From: Perkinsus chesapeaki
Taxonomy: Eukaryota > Perkinsozoa > Perkinsida > Perkinsidae
Assembly (NCBI GenBank): GCA_013115145.1
Contig: JAAPAO010000596.1
Coordinates: 1 to 21,362 of the forward strand
DNA: 21,362 bases
Direction of reading: 5' to 3'
In this document: positions 1 through 10,291 of the stretch, piece by piece
Layout: each line of letters opens with the position of its first letter
Numbering within the stretch: the first letter of the stretch is position 1
The notes under the pieces: model-generated
What the model saw: the letters and a program-made list of their open reading frames with translations, nothing else
What the model was told of the DNA's origin: nothing
Databases searched by the model: none
Made by a program: the position numbers and the translations under genes

Positions 1-943
1 GTATAGTGTGTTGCCAGCCCATGCTTCAACAGGTCGACACCGTTCAAGCGAGCTCCAGTGAGACCTTCGAAGAGAATCCGAAATTCAAGCACGGCAATCG
101 GCTACCTAGGTAAAGCCCGAGACCAGGAGCCTCCAAGCGAGAGAGAAAGTAGGATGCGCCGATGTCAGGGACCTGTGCTGATAGAGTCGAGGGCAGATTT
201 CCAAGTCGCCAGTACAAAGCCAATTCCCGTCTCTGGCATCGAGAAGATGGTGTTCTCGGCAGCAATACGATGACTGCCATACAGAGACAGCCCCACGCCT
301 CCACCCATCACTATCCCATTCCAAAGAGACACCCAGCTTGATGGGTATCTACATTAGCAGATCAACAGATGAAGCGAGCCATCGCATAATGTTACGTATG
401 TATTCGATGGTTCATTTGGAACTCGGTCGCGAACCATCTAAACAGCACTTCTATGGCCATCAGCTGCATCTCTACCTCAGATTCCATCCACTGTTCCCCT
501 CATCTGCCATACGAGCCACATCCCCTCCTGCACAAAAGGCCCTGTCGCCCTCCCCAGTAACAACAACCTGCTCAGAGCCTTCCGTTCACTATCTTCATCA
601 CCTTATTGTTACCGTCGGAGGACTGTCGCTCAGCGTCCACTCGCCGACCCAGCTGTTGATACAGGCGACCTGCTACCCACAGTGACTCCACAAGCCTAAG
701 CCTCTACAAGGCTCTACCTGGTCCAATGTCAAAGCGTTGAGCTTAGACGGCCTATTAAGGTGAATATTAACCACCTTCCGAGACTGCGATGCGAACAGCT
801 TAAGCTCCCCATTATAAATCGCCGACGCCCCGGTGCCTGCTACATCGATGAGACTGTGGACGGCCCCCAAATGCACTACTATGACTTGCCACTGATGACG
901 CGGCCGTTGACAGGTGCCTCGCAATCTGCCCTACCCTGTCCAT
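1..943 (-). CDS. HIBCH: 3-hydroxyisobutyryl-CoA hydrolase, mitochondrial, partial (N-terminal part, 8 exons)
   Basis: Crotonase-fold thioesterase of valine breakdown that releases 3-hydroxyisobutyrate from its CoA ester. Exons joined by phase: 943-886, 839-718, 669-613, 567-476, 437-396, 348-216, 172-106, 64-1 (open at the window edge); introns are 38-48 nt, all GT-AG. The product so far is about 211 residues of a family usually near 380. The first 19 residues (MDRVGQIARHLSTAASS...) are basic and Ser/Ala-rich, fitting a mitochondrial transit peptide. Then come the family motifs LNRPSKLNALTLDQ, oxyanion-hole FCAGGDV, NGIVMGGGVGLS, and MPETGIGF-VPDIGASYFLSRL, whose Glu and Asp match the catalytic pair, then LTGARLNGVDLLKHGLATHY. 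A plain enoyl-CoA hydratase is the alternative, but the PETGIGF..DIGASYFL block is typical of the hydrolase. The start ATG is the first that gives a transit-like leader; the exon 1-2 junction is the least certain. Confidence 0.9.
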
Positions 944-2803
944 AAAAAGTAACTCAAACGCGGACAGCGTCTGTGAACTCGAACCCAACATACCAGACTG
1001 CGGCTTAATATTAGTAATATGCTTCAAAGGAAGGATCTCTCCTGTCTAAGGGAACTGTCAGCCCAACTCAATCGAATGATTTCAGAGCCCGACTTCATTC
1101 GTCCCTCGGGAAATCTTAAAATGCTCGGGAAACTATCCGCATCAGCCACCTGAATCCAAGGGAAGTACATGCCGTCAGAAATCTGGCAGCGTACCCATGG
1201 CTTGCATCTTGGCCATGCCTTCCAAGCCTCTTAGATCACCTCTACCCGGTCGACCTACTCCACGATGAGGACCTCTGCCGTCTGGGCCACCGTCACCATT
1301 CTGGACGACACAGATGCATTCTCAACTCAAATGCGCGCGCTGTGTTGGGGAGCGCATTAGCCCTCTTTAACCGGGAACATTTTCTCACCGAATTGTTAAA
1401 GGGATACATCCAGTGGTGCAGAAATTCGCCATGACTTTATCAAAGTCCCTCCATGATGAAAATCGGCATACATCTCAACATAGAAAGCGATTGGCTCAGC
1501 GGTACGCAGCGAGTTCCACTATGTACAAAGTCAGTTGACAGAAAACGAGTATGAAACCTTCTCCGAGTGCGTATATTTCTGATCGGGTGGTCACCTAGGA
1601 GCCACCCAATCCGCGTCGTAAGCGATACGAAGCTCATACTTAGATTGACCTATGTATCACACTGCTGCCATTCCATACTGCTATATTCGCAGACCGAGGC
1701 TCTGTATTCCACGAAGAAGTATGAGCTCACTGGATTACGCCTAGCTGTGACAACCTCCTAGGCCTACAGTAGGACTCCTACTACCACAAAAGCATGCCCA
1801 TTGGCCTACATAGCAACATCCAAGCATGCAATGGTCTACGTAGCATACCAAGCCGCTCAATATTCCACAGTTCACAAATGTACCACAGCTATAAACCAAA
1901 CTCCCAGATTAAGCATATGCAGTGCAGTAAGCTCTCCGCAGCCTTCCCATGTTATTACATTGCCTCCCCAGCCTGCATTGCCCCTCCTACTGCCCTTCTT
2001 CGATGACGGTCGATATGCCGCGCTGGAGCCAGGCGCAAAGATGCCCTAACAATAAAGTCGCGAGAAGTACTCATGCCTCCTTTACTACCTGGAAAAACAA
2101 CATAACGACTCCGAAAATTTTCCAAAAGAAGTCTATGACGGCCTGAAGGGGCCACCACAGGCTCAGCCGCTTGTGTGGCACTTGGGACTCATCCGAGTAC
2201 AAAACCCCGTCAACAATAACCGCCATTCGAAAAAAGAAATATCAGCAAAGATTCTACTAAGGTTGATTAGGCGTCACCAGGAGAGCTCAGTGCCTTTTCC
2301 AGTAACTATGTGATTGAAACCATCATATCCCTTCCCTGCTTACTCCAGCCAGCGTGAATCGAACTACGGCAGAGTCCTATAGTGATTTGATGTTTATTAA
2401 TAGTAAACACAAGGCGGTCGGTAATAATGGAAAGGTGGCGTTCAGGAGGATAGTGGCGGTCTTCTTCGTCTTCTTAGAACGGTGTTGATGATACACGCTC
2501 ATCATCCTCCTACTACTCCTCAAGCGTGATGCGCGTACGAAGACAGCAGCAGCAGCACCAGTAGACCGGCCACAGACTAAAATCACTAGGTTAAACACTT
2601 CTTGTCTCTAATCTCTATTGAACCCTTAGAACATATCTCCTATATAGAGAAGGTCGTAACAGGTATAGAGATAAATGCATGATAATATGAGAAAGTGCTG
2701 CCTAGTGATTGTGAGGGTGGGGGCAGCTGAACACCCCATTGGACATACTCCTATTGATAATACTACTACTCGTTCAATCTTACTATCAACATTCTAGTCC
2801 TCA
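944..2803. other. 1.86 kb intergenic stretch, no supported gene
   Basis: Lies between the HIBCH start and the SLC35F stop. Short frames occur on both strands, but none shows a recognisable family or a convincing exon chain. The only coding-like piece is on the plus strand at about 1022-1432 (listed separately). A tRNA B-box-like string at 2356-2365 has no matching arms. The part from 2160 to 2740 is AT-richer with simple A and T runs. It probably holds the SLC35F 3' UTR and the HIBCH promoter, but I see no definite signal for either. Confidence 0.5.
1022..1432 (+). pseudogene. Possible decayed coding sequence, unidentified
   Basis: Two plus-strand frames read protein-like in succession. The first, from about 1022, has LRELSAQLNRMISEPDFIRP and stops near 1150. 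A second frame, open from about 1114 to the TGA near 1432, carries LNPREVHAVRNLAAYPWLAS, then HLYPVDLLHDEDLCRLGHRH and later LFNREHFLTELLKGYIQW. No GT-AG intron joins the two, so a frameshifted remnant of a gene or transposable element is possible. I do not recognise the family and no ATG starts the longer frame. It would be the only plus-strand coding trace in the window. Chance open frames remain a real alternative. Confidence 0.18.
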
Positions 2804-4093
2804 CTATTCAGCAACTACGACCGGCGAGGACGACGACGACGAACTCGAGTTCCCTTCGCTCCTCACAGTAGTTTCGGTTGGTTCAGTACGCCGTCTAGTA
2901 GGCTTCTTATCTCGAACTGTCGGGGGAGGAGCGGTATGATACAAGACCAGCCCGCCGAGGGCTAAGGCGAAGGATATGGCATACATGGCGTGCGAGAGCC
3001 TGAAGCTGCCTTCTCTAAGGAAGTCAAAGACAGCTGCGTAAATGTGGGTAGTTAGCAAGGATAAGTTCATCACAGCCGCATCGAAGAGACCAAGGAAGTG
3101 CGCGGTTAAGGTGTACATTGTAACCAGGCAGAACACATACCCGGCCATATAGCCGAAGACCACACCGTCAGACCAGTCAATAGCTGCTATTTGGTGACGC
3201 TCATGAGAGACCACATGGATGAGCGATATTAGAATTCCAAACAAGCCTATCATTCCCAAGAACTCCGCCGACGCCAGAAATGGATCAACGCATCTTTTCC
3301 GCTTAATATCCCCGTCGACGACCTCCTGCTGCAGATTGGTCGCTCGGAGACGCTTCACCATGTACTCCTGGAAAACGTTACCGCAAGCGTACAGAGTGGC
3401 ACCCGCCAGAACCAGCAGGTCCCCTACTAGTGCGTCGCTGCCAGAGGACAGGTTGTCAGGGTTCCTTTTGTAGTCAAGCCAGACAGTAAGCCCCATTCCA
3501 CATAGGGAGATCACAACAGCGCCTATGTGAACCCAGTTGTACTTGGCCTTGAGGAAGATCATGGACAAGACCATCGCACAGGGGATGGTAAAGCAGTTGA
3601 GGAGCTGAGCTGAAGTGATGTTGGTGAACTGGTAAGCCCACACCGCCAAGTAGTTCGCATTGACATCAATGCAGGCAAAAATGAGGTAGAACCACCAGGG
3701 CAGAGTCAGACCATTCTTCCACGGCTTACAAGCTAGTATATAGAAGCTTAGAAAGACGTATATGAACATACTCTGAAAGGCAGGGGCGTTGAAGTTACAG
3801 TCACTGGCCAGGACAGTGGAAAAGGCGCCAGTACCGAACACACATAGAGAGATAAACTGGCCTTCTAAGATGGCCCATGCCTTCATTCGTACAGCTTCCT
3901 TGGTGAAGCCAGGAGATGACGGTCTTGGACAACAGCGCATATCGTGATTGCCTTGTTGTTGTTGGAGTAGCGGTTTAGCTAGTGTTGTGGTTACGAAAGA
4001 GGAGAGGAGGTCATCCAATACTCCCATCAATAGGAGTTCAATCTGTCTCTTAAACAACGGCGTCACACCACGCGGCGGAGCGAAGCGATTCAT
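2804..4093 (-). CDS. SLC35F1/F2-type transporter (EamA/DMT superfamily), intronless
   Basis: Polytopic membrane protein of 429 residues, the usual size for SLC35F1/F2/F6 solute carriers; the substrate is not predictable from sequence. The ATG at 4093-4091 opens one uninterrupted frame to the stop at 2804. About ten hydrophobic segments run from residue 72 to 390. Family signatures are visible: CIDVNANYLAVWAYQFTNIT followed by SAQLLNCFTIPCAMVLS (human proteins have DVEANY...AYQYT..TS.QLLDC), GSDALVGDLLVLAGATLYA with NVFQEYMVK, the EFLGMIGLFG block, and a final DAAVMNLSLLTTHIYA segment. The first 50 residues have no counterpart I recognise, so Met52 could be an alternative start. The tail is hydrophilic with RR and KKPTRRR, a run of eight Ser encoded by a TCG/TCC repeat, then PVVVAE. 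Lack of introns is unusual beside its intron-dense neighbours. Confidence 0.93.
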   Translation of the reverse strand: MNRFAPPRGVTPLFKRQIELLLMGVLDDLLSSFVTTTLAKPLLQQQQGNHDMRCCPRPSSPGFTKEAVRMKAWAILEGQFISLCVFGTGAFSTVLASDCNFNAPAFQSMFIYVFLSFYILACKPWKNGLTLPWWFYLIFACIDVNANYLAVWAYQFTNITSAQLLNCFTIPCAMVLSMIFLKAKYNWVHIGAVVISLCGMGLTVWLDYKRNPDNLSSGSDALVGDLLVLAGATLYACGNVFQEYMVKRLRATNLQQEVVDGDIKRKRCVDPFLASAEFLGMIGLFGILISLIHVVSHERHQIAAIDWSDGVVFGYMAGYVFCLVTMYTLTAHFLGLFDAAVMNLSLLTTHIYAAVFDFLREGSFRLSHAMYAISFALALGGLVLYHTAPPPTVRDKKPTRRRTEPTETTVRSEGNSSSSSSSSPVVVAE

Positions 4094-4348
4094 ATTGACC
4101 TTTTTTGCCAGCCGCCTCCGGCTGCCTAGTGAATGTACTGAACCGCCTACTGAAACGTACTACTGGCTAACACCCTTTTATATAGCTCTAACAATGCGGT
4201 CTTCCACGCGGGGGGCGAACTCCCTTTCAATTCCAGTGAAAATTCCGGCGCCGGCTTTCCTCGAGCGGCTCCGAAGACAACGCTGGTAGTTACAACAACG
4301 CAAGACTCCGCTTCCGATAATCACGCAACTTTGCTGAATATTAGAAGT

Positions 4349-7300
4349 TCACTTGCTATGGCCTAAGGCAGCTGCCTTAGTCACTTCCAAAAGGAGGCTT
4401 GGCACTGATGATAGCTGGTCGAATGATGCCAGAGCCGTAACCTGAATACACATGAACAATCTACTGGCCAATAACAGGAGCGTCGGTGACAGTCTGGCTC
4501 GCGCAAGAGACCGGAGAAGTGGGCACCAACGAGTAGGGCAGTCGACGCACTGACCTGGTCGAAGTTCTTCAAGACGAACGACATGCAGTGACGCTTCAAG
4601 TCCGTCGCTTGGTATTGATCGCTCATCTTCAGAAGTGTGCAGACATTATCAACATCCACCATATGAATCAGTACTGCTTGGCACAGATGCTTGAGGCCGT
4701 CTAACGCATAGTGGTCCGCCTGGAGAGGGTAAACAATTCCCACAATAGTGAGAGCAACTCTAGGCCTTGGTGAATTAGGTCCTTATGGGATTCATACGCT
4801 ACATAATAATTACTACACATAGAAGCTCTAACACGGAGCTCTATACATAGAACCTCTAACACGGAGGTCTATACATAGAACCTCTAACACGGAGGTCTAT
4901 ACATAGAACCTCTAACACGGAGCTCTATACATAGAAGCTCTAACACGGAGCTCTATACATAGAAGCTCTAACACGGAGCTCTATACATAGAAGCTCTAAC
5001 ACGGAGGTCTATACATGGAACCTCTAACACGGAGGTCTATACATAGAAGCTCTAACACGGAGGTCTATACATAGAACCTCTAACACGGAGGTCTATACAT
5101 AGAACCTCTAACACGGAGGTCTAGAGATAGAAGCTCACTACAGGTATCTCACCAGTCCGAGGACTTCTGCCATGCTATCCGTATCCAGCTTGTGATGAGC
5201 TACACGGCCAGTGTACAAGAACTCAAGCATAACTGAGAACGCTTCGTAAGACCATCCAGTCAACTTTACCTAGCAACCGAAATCCCGACCAAACGCCGCA
5301 AAGCCTATAAGCCTACCTCCCTCTCCCGGGACTCCTTCATGCCCCCTGTGAACATAGCTCTGAAGTGGCTGCATTGAGAGGCCTAAGCGCACCGATATCT
5401 GACAGCGATGACCGCGCCAGGCCGGTCTACCAGTATCGCCTTGTGAGCATAAATACGCTCGCCGCTGTCCCCAACCACAAGCGTAACATCGCTGAATTCA
5501 GGGTTGTTGAGGAGACCGCGCAAATTGGACAGAAGCGCCGATACCTGATTAAAGAATGACAGCACACGAAGATCAGAACGACTCACCGCTCCTTCCGAAA
5601 GCTCCGTCTCCTCCAGTCTGGTGACGTCTAAAACGTGAAGGTCATTGAGCCAGCGGACACCATCGAAGCCGCCGAAGACAAACAACTTCGCCGAACCAAC
5701 AAGGCATGCTGAGTGCCTGAATGCAGGTAGATGAGCACCCCATTGGTGACCGATAAGGTGACCTCTGGCGGCCTGCCGGAACATGGTCACTTTCAGTTGG
5801 ATGGATCCACCTATTGGCTAAGTAAGGCAAGCTGGACGGGAGTTTCCCCACCTGTGTACGGTAGAGCCGCTAACATCTCCAGTGCTAGGCGACGAGCCGG
5901 GGTGGCCCGTGTCCAGTATATAGAGGTCGTTAGAGCGTCCCTGAAACATAGGCTAAATAGGCAAAAGGGGTTGTAGCAACGATAAAACTGTGGCAAAACG
6001 TGGACTCGCGTGAATTCGGACTTGTTGGTATAGCTGGTAAAATACATTTTTTGTATTCAACAACTCTATGTTTTGCATACTTCACTTCTTGCAGTACGCG
6101 CTCCCCAAAGGACATGTACCGTTGCTGAATGATTCATCAAATTCCGACAACCGCTCTTCAAGCCCCTCGTAGTAGTTGCGACAATACACGTCGTACCACC
6201 GTAGATCGATGTTTACCTTCCCGTCATAGCCACCGAACAGGAACACTTTCCGCCCTATTAAATTAGCCGTATGACCTCTGAGCCCCGGCGGTGGAGTCCC
6301 CAGGATATTAGGCTGGTACCTGCACCAATCTGTTACGCACACATACGCGGCGAGATTACCAGAGCAACTTGGAGGTATCAAATACGTGCAAATCTGTAAG
6401 GTGCTTATTCCCGCTGTGCCCACCGAACAGGTACAATTTGGTGCCTGACACTCAGCATTAGACAGCTACGGGGTGCAGGACATAGTCCCACCTACGACCG
6501 TCATTGTGTGCGCGTTCCTCGCCATCGGGGGCTGACCGCAGATGTTGGGCTGGATCCACGTCATGGTTTCCAAATCAAGCACATCTGAGTCACCATTAGA
6601 CTACCTCTAGTCAAGGTTCCAGGCGTGTTAACTAGAGTACCATTATAAACTATGAGCAACAACAACTGGGTTGATTCTCATACCCGTGTAGTAAATGCTA
6701 GTTCGCAAAGATGTCCTAAAACCCGTCCACACAGGAGAGCTCTCAGACGCGCTGAGCGATGTGAAAAGTTGTGCTCACTTACCTATATCATTGAAGCACT
6801 TCTGCCCATCATATCCGCCAAACATGAACAGCTTCTTGTTCAACCGAGAGAGGCTGTGACATGCTCGAGCCGACGGTGCCTGCCGAAGGAGATGCAAGTC
6901 ACGGTCCGTATACGCGCCCACCTGTCCGCTGGTGAGGACTTTGATCCAACGCAGATTCCTATAGGCTGGAGCTGTGGTGTTGGCCAGGAGCAGCTCATCA
7001 TCTTCTTCCTCCTCTTCACCGACTCCTTGGACTGTCGGCCTAAAAAGCGCCCTGCATTCGGCCAATGGGGGAGAGAGCTTACTCCTGAGCGGGGCCTCCG
7101 ACACCAACGCTCATCTGAAAGAACAGCATTCAAGCAAGGAGGTGCATTGAGGAAGGGTTCAGGAACGGTGTTCATAAATATACAGGGAGAGTAAAGTAAT
7201 GAGAGCTGCGCTATTACTGATGCCTGCATATTTCACAAAAGACGGCGCGATTCTCACCGTTGAGCCAGGATCGCCTGTTCCCTGTTGGAGCGTGGCAGGG

Positions 7301-8915
7301 TGACCGAAAGGACCCGGCGATGCGTAGCTGTGAACACCACCACTGGATGGGGCAGGAAACGATGCCCTTCCGATACTGCCCCTTATACCTGACACACCAG
7401 TCAACACAGCGGACGAAGTGATGCTACCAGCTGTCGAGGTCACTCCTCCAAGCGTGGCCGATGTATGGAGGCCTGCCTGCTGCTGAGCAAACAGGACCGC
7501 AGGAGATCCGTTCGGGTAACTGATCCCGTCGATTAATCATATCGCTTCTCAGAAGGATGAATACCTTCCCGCCCTCTGGAACTGTGGAGACGACGGCGGC
7601 TGGGGATCGGTGCGTTGAGACTCTCGGCGCTGGCGAAGCTGCAGCTGTTGCCCAGCCAGACGGTGCTCGGGGTAATCCAAATTAATCTAAGAGACCCATC
7701 AGCTCTCCATTCGGCCTCACTGGCACCTCACCAGGACGTGCGTGTCGGCCAACCACTTGCCGCCATCATGGCCACCATGAATGAAGAGCCGCCCATCGAC
7801 CACAGCGGTAGTGTGCTGAAGGATCCATGAAGATATTTGGCTCAGCAGCCTCACGTTGTTCCTAGCGGCCGGTATGAGGCTTCCCCTCGGCATGATGACT
7901 TCATTCCAGTGGAGCGTGGCCACGTCCAGGATAAACAAATCATTAAGCGCCTGCTCAAAAGCTCCAACATCCTCGCTTCAAGCTTGGATACCTTTTTCCC
8001 ATTCCACCCGCCGAATATATACAAACTCCCATCGATAACGTCACATGAGTGCGCTGCTCGAGGACCTGCCACATAGACTCCCAAGCGGAGGGAAACAAGC
8101 GCCCACCTGGGTCATCGGTGGTCGAGGGCACCGACCAAAGCCGCCGCTTGTCGGACTGCCAGGCATCACATTCTTGCCTTGGAGTCAGGCCGCTGCAGCT
8201 ATCGCCGACGCTCCCTGAGCCCGGCGTCAAAAACAATGCGAGTTAACGAGCGTACCAGATGCTGCTACTCCGCTGGCAGCAGAGGGATCTCGGAACGCTC
8301 CGCCAGAGTCGCCGTTACCGTCTGGATTGGTGCCCCACTGACCCCGCATGGGACTTAAAAAAATCACAGCTCTTTCCAGAGACTACACGTGCCACCTTAA
8401 TGACCAGTGAGGAGCTGCCAGCGACGGATTTGGCGAGGCCCGGCCGTCTCTGAACTCGAGCGCTCCAGAGCACCGATACGTAAGTATCCACTTGATTTAA
8501 CGCAAGCCACATAGAACTGTTAGTTAGGACACCATGGACATCTCTTAACAGTAGCCGTAGGGCACTAATTTCACATTCAGAATTGGCAGCCTCAAGCGAG
8601 CGTCGGCGACGAAGCAACCTGGAAAGCGAACATACCCGCGGATGGCACGGCGTGCTGTGTCACTTTTCCGCTGCCGAGAGATACGTTAGTCTTCGCTCGG
8701 CGCACCGACTGCCTCGCTCTCGCTCGGAAAGCGCCAATGGCTGCAATCTTTGACGCTCCGGTATGCATCTTGTTGAGAATGGCGTCCAGGGCGCTGCCCA
8801 CGTCTGTAGCAGCTGCGGGAGGCAAACAGTGATGACACGCTTTGCTTCATCCGAAATAGAGACAATTGAGCTTCGATAACTCCACGAATACCTCAGCGAC
8901 TCTGGCGCCACTCAT
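4349..8915 (-). CDS. Kelch-repeat BTB-BACK protein (six kelch blades, then BTB and BACK), about 20+ exons
   Basis: Probable substrate adaptor of a Cullin-3 ubiquitin ligase, with the kelch propeller before the BTB as in LZTR1. Nineteen consecutive exons with unbroken phase: 8065-7992, 7950-7855, 7815-7732, 7686-7565, 7519-7258, 7114-7083, 7039-6922, 6879-6783, 6584-6492, 6444-6360, 6319-6217, 5940-5852, 5810-5763, 5716-5587, 5544-5431, 5382-5317, 5269-5153, 4719-4555, 4441-4349; together about 661 residues. A preceding exon ends at 8107 (LWSVPSTTDDP). Blade cores: LYIFGGWNGKK, LFIHGGHDGGK, LFMFGGYDGQK, LYLFGGHSGNK, VFLFGGYDGKG, LFVFGGFDGVR. BTB follows (FSDVTLVV, YAHKAIL, FRAMFTGGMKES, FLYTGRV), then ADHYALDGLKHLCQ and BACK-like CMSFVLKNFDQV. 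About 150 Ser/Gly/Pro/Gln-rich and acidic residues (GEEEEEDDE) separate blades 2 and 3. The 5' end is uncertain: 8915-8864 joined to 8812-~8636 gives a helical, basic leader, but the links across 8110-8636 are unresolved. Confidence 0.88.
4817..5136. repeat. 28-bp minisatellite, 11 units plus a partial, inside a Kelch-BTB intron
   Basis: Eleven contiguous 28-bp units (4817-5124) and a degenerate partial unit to about 5136. Each unit starts ACATAGAA, has a central CTAACACGG and ends CTAT. Units differ almost only at two sites: left arm AGCTC or ACCTC, right arm GAGCT or GAGGT, which can pair with each other. The array fills most of the 433-nt intron 5152-4720, between the BTB exon ending LGL and the exon starting ADHYALDGL. 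Most other introns of this gene are near 45 nt. Confidence 0.97.
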
Positions 8916-9087
8916 AACTTTGGGCGAAACCAAGGAGCTGGAGATGCTCCCCGAAAATCTGTCCTCTAAGATCCCGCTTCGTTCCGCTTTTTAATAGAAC
9001 TCCACCCAGAATACTGAGCATTCCGTATTGAGCAGAAAAGCGACTTTTGACACAGACTGGGAAAGTTAGTTTTTCCAGATTCTGTTC
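8916..9087. other. Short intergenic spacer upstream of the Kelch-BTB gene
   Basis: Between the proposed Kelch-BTB ATG and the second minisatellite. It should contain the promoter and 5' UTR of the Kelch-BTB gene, but I see no recognisable promoter element. No coding-like frame. Confidence 0.4.
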
Positions 9088-9308
9088 AACTCGTACTTAG
9101 TCTAATGAACCCTATAACTCGTACTTAGTGTAATGAACCCTATAGCTCGTACTTAGTGTAATGAACCCTATAGCTCGTACTTAGTGTAATGAACCCTACA
9201 ACTCGTACTTAGTGTAATGAACCCTATAGCTCGTACTTAGTGTAATGAACCCTACAACTCGTACTTAGTGTAATGAACCCTATAGCTCGTACTTAGTCTA
9301 ATAAACCT
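9088..9308. repeat. Second 28-bp minisatellite, 8 units, overlapping the EF-hand gene stop codon
   Basis: Units start at 9088, 9116, 9144, 9172, 9200, 9228, 9256 and 9284; the last is truncated near 9308. Each has CTCGTACTTAGT followed by GTAATGAACCC. The main variation is at the unit junction (TATAAC, TATAGC, TACAAC). The two outermost units share a TCTAAT variant where the inner six have TGTAAT. On the minus strand the stop codon of the EF-hand gene (9295-9293) lies in unit 8, so the rest of the array is in its 3' UTR or the spacer before the Kelch-BTB gene. Confidence 0.97.
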
Positions 9309-9900
9309 GTCCACCTACATTTCACGCCTTGCTTTCTAGATCTCAAAGTGCTCGTTCGTCTCGTCCTCTCAATCTGCCTCAGAATGCACCCCAACCTGCA
9401 CACCAGCGCGCTGCACTCCGACAAGCGAAGGACAATGTTTACTTCATCCACATGGTAAGGTCAATCAGTCCTCGCCGATCGCTATCCAGCCAGCGGAACA
9501 GGTGCCGGTACCACTCAGGTTCGTAGCCGCAGCGAACGCCCATGAAGATGCTCATACCTGTCCGCGGTCAACGTAGGGACAACGTAGAGCTCTCGTGGTA
9601 CTTCGGCAGAATTCCGCGATGGTGAGTTCTCCTCGACCGTCCTTATCGAGCGCTAGAAAGACTTTCACCAAACTAGCATCGGATTCTCCAGTCTCCACGT
9701 CGAGCAGCAGCTCCACAGCAGCACGTCTCTCGGGAGCTGTCACCAGCACGTTCGTTCGCTCAACTGGAGTAGGCAGTCCTACTTAAGCTACTGTCGCCGG
9801 CTTCCGCAGGGGTAGGATACGGAAGATTTTCGCCTCTGTCCATCACATCTCTGATAAAGCCTACTAAACGGTCATCATCTACAGATGCCACCACTGACGC
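9293..9900 (-). CDS. EF-hand protein, 3' part of gene
   Basis: Probable calcium-binding or calcium-sensing domain at a protein C terminus. Exons in consistent phase: 9900-9792 (ASVVASVDDDRLVGFIRDVM...), 9763-9558, 9513-9443, 9395-9293; introns 28, 44 and 47 nt. The 28-nt intron is shorter than others here, so that junction is less sure. The second exon holds a good EF loop, DKDGRGELTIAE, with ligands at positions 1, 3 and 12 and Gly at 6, preceded by KVFLAL and followed by F. The third exon has a paired but degenerate loop, DSDRRGLIDLTM, lacking the position-12 acidic residue. The tail is basic (IERTRRTSTLRSRKQ) and ends inside a minisatellite unit. The 5' end is unknown: a short exon starting at an ATG near 10180 (MNLE) could join, or these could be the last exons of the gene ending here as 10292. 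Confidence 0.65.
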
Positions 9901-10291
9901 CTGAAACGCGAGCGATCGAGCAACGTGAAGTATCTTCAACGATATTGTCGTTCCTAGACCCGCTCCTCCCGCGAGATGCTTTGTGCGGTACTATTATCAC
10001 AGTAACATTATCGACCCATAATACTATTATGAATAGAGGCTTTCTCACAAGCGTTAACGAGGAGATGACAGTCAATCACCGTCGGGCGCACCTCGGATTC
10101 AGTCTGGTCTATTGACGTCTAGGATGATGGTTGTGGCGATGATTCAACGAAGGATGCTTCAAGATTCAGAGACCTCTAAGTTCATGCTTACGTAAACGTT
10201 CGGCGAGTTAATCCCCCAAATGCTCTCGCTAAGGGATCTTTAGATGACCAACTAATAACCAACTAGTAACCAAGTAATAACCAACTAGTAT
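9901..10291. other. Intergenic or large-intron stretch between the coiled-coil and EF-hand exons
   Basis: AT-rich in its middle, with stops in all minus-strand frames and no family match. It ends on the left at a good acceptor (GTTTCAG before the exon at 9900) and contains the 11-bp tandem array at 10247-10290. Whether it separates two genes or is an intron cannot be settled here. Confidence 0.45.
10247..10290. repeat. 11-bp tandem repeat, four copies
   Basis: Four head-to-tail copies based on ACCAACTAGTA; copy 1 has ACTAATA and copy 3 has AAGTAATA at its end. It lies one base from the predicted stop codon at 10294-10292 of the upstream minus-strand gene, so it would be the start of its 3' UTR. 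Confidence 0.9.

Noticed and set aside
2340-2440. Second tRNA-like string GAATCGAACT
   Set aside because: The T-stem does not pair and there is no matching acceptor strand 60-70 nt away.
6652-7194. Plus-strand open frame of 180 codons
   Set aside because: It lies opposite phase-consistent Kelch-BTB exons on the minus strand and shows no domain; a shadow frame.
8315-8617. Minus-strand 100-codon frame between the Kelch-BTB leader and the first kelch exon, considered as one exon
   Set aside because: No start, and no phase-consistent donor and acceptor of usual size joins its full length to both sides; part of it may still be coding, so I left the 5' structure open.
9088-9308. CRISPR-like array
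   Set aside because: The 28-bp units are contiguous with no unique spacers, and the genome is clearly eukaryotic; the same holds for 4817-5136.
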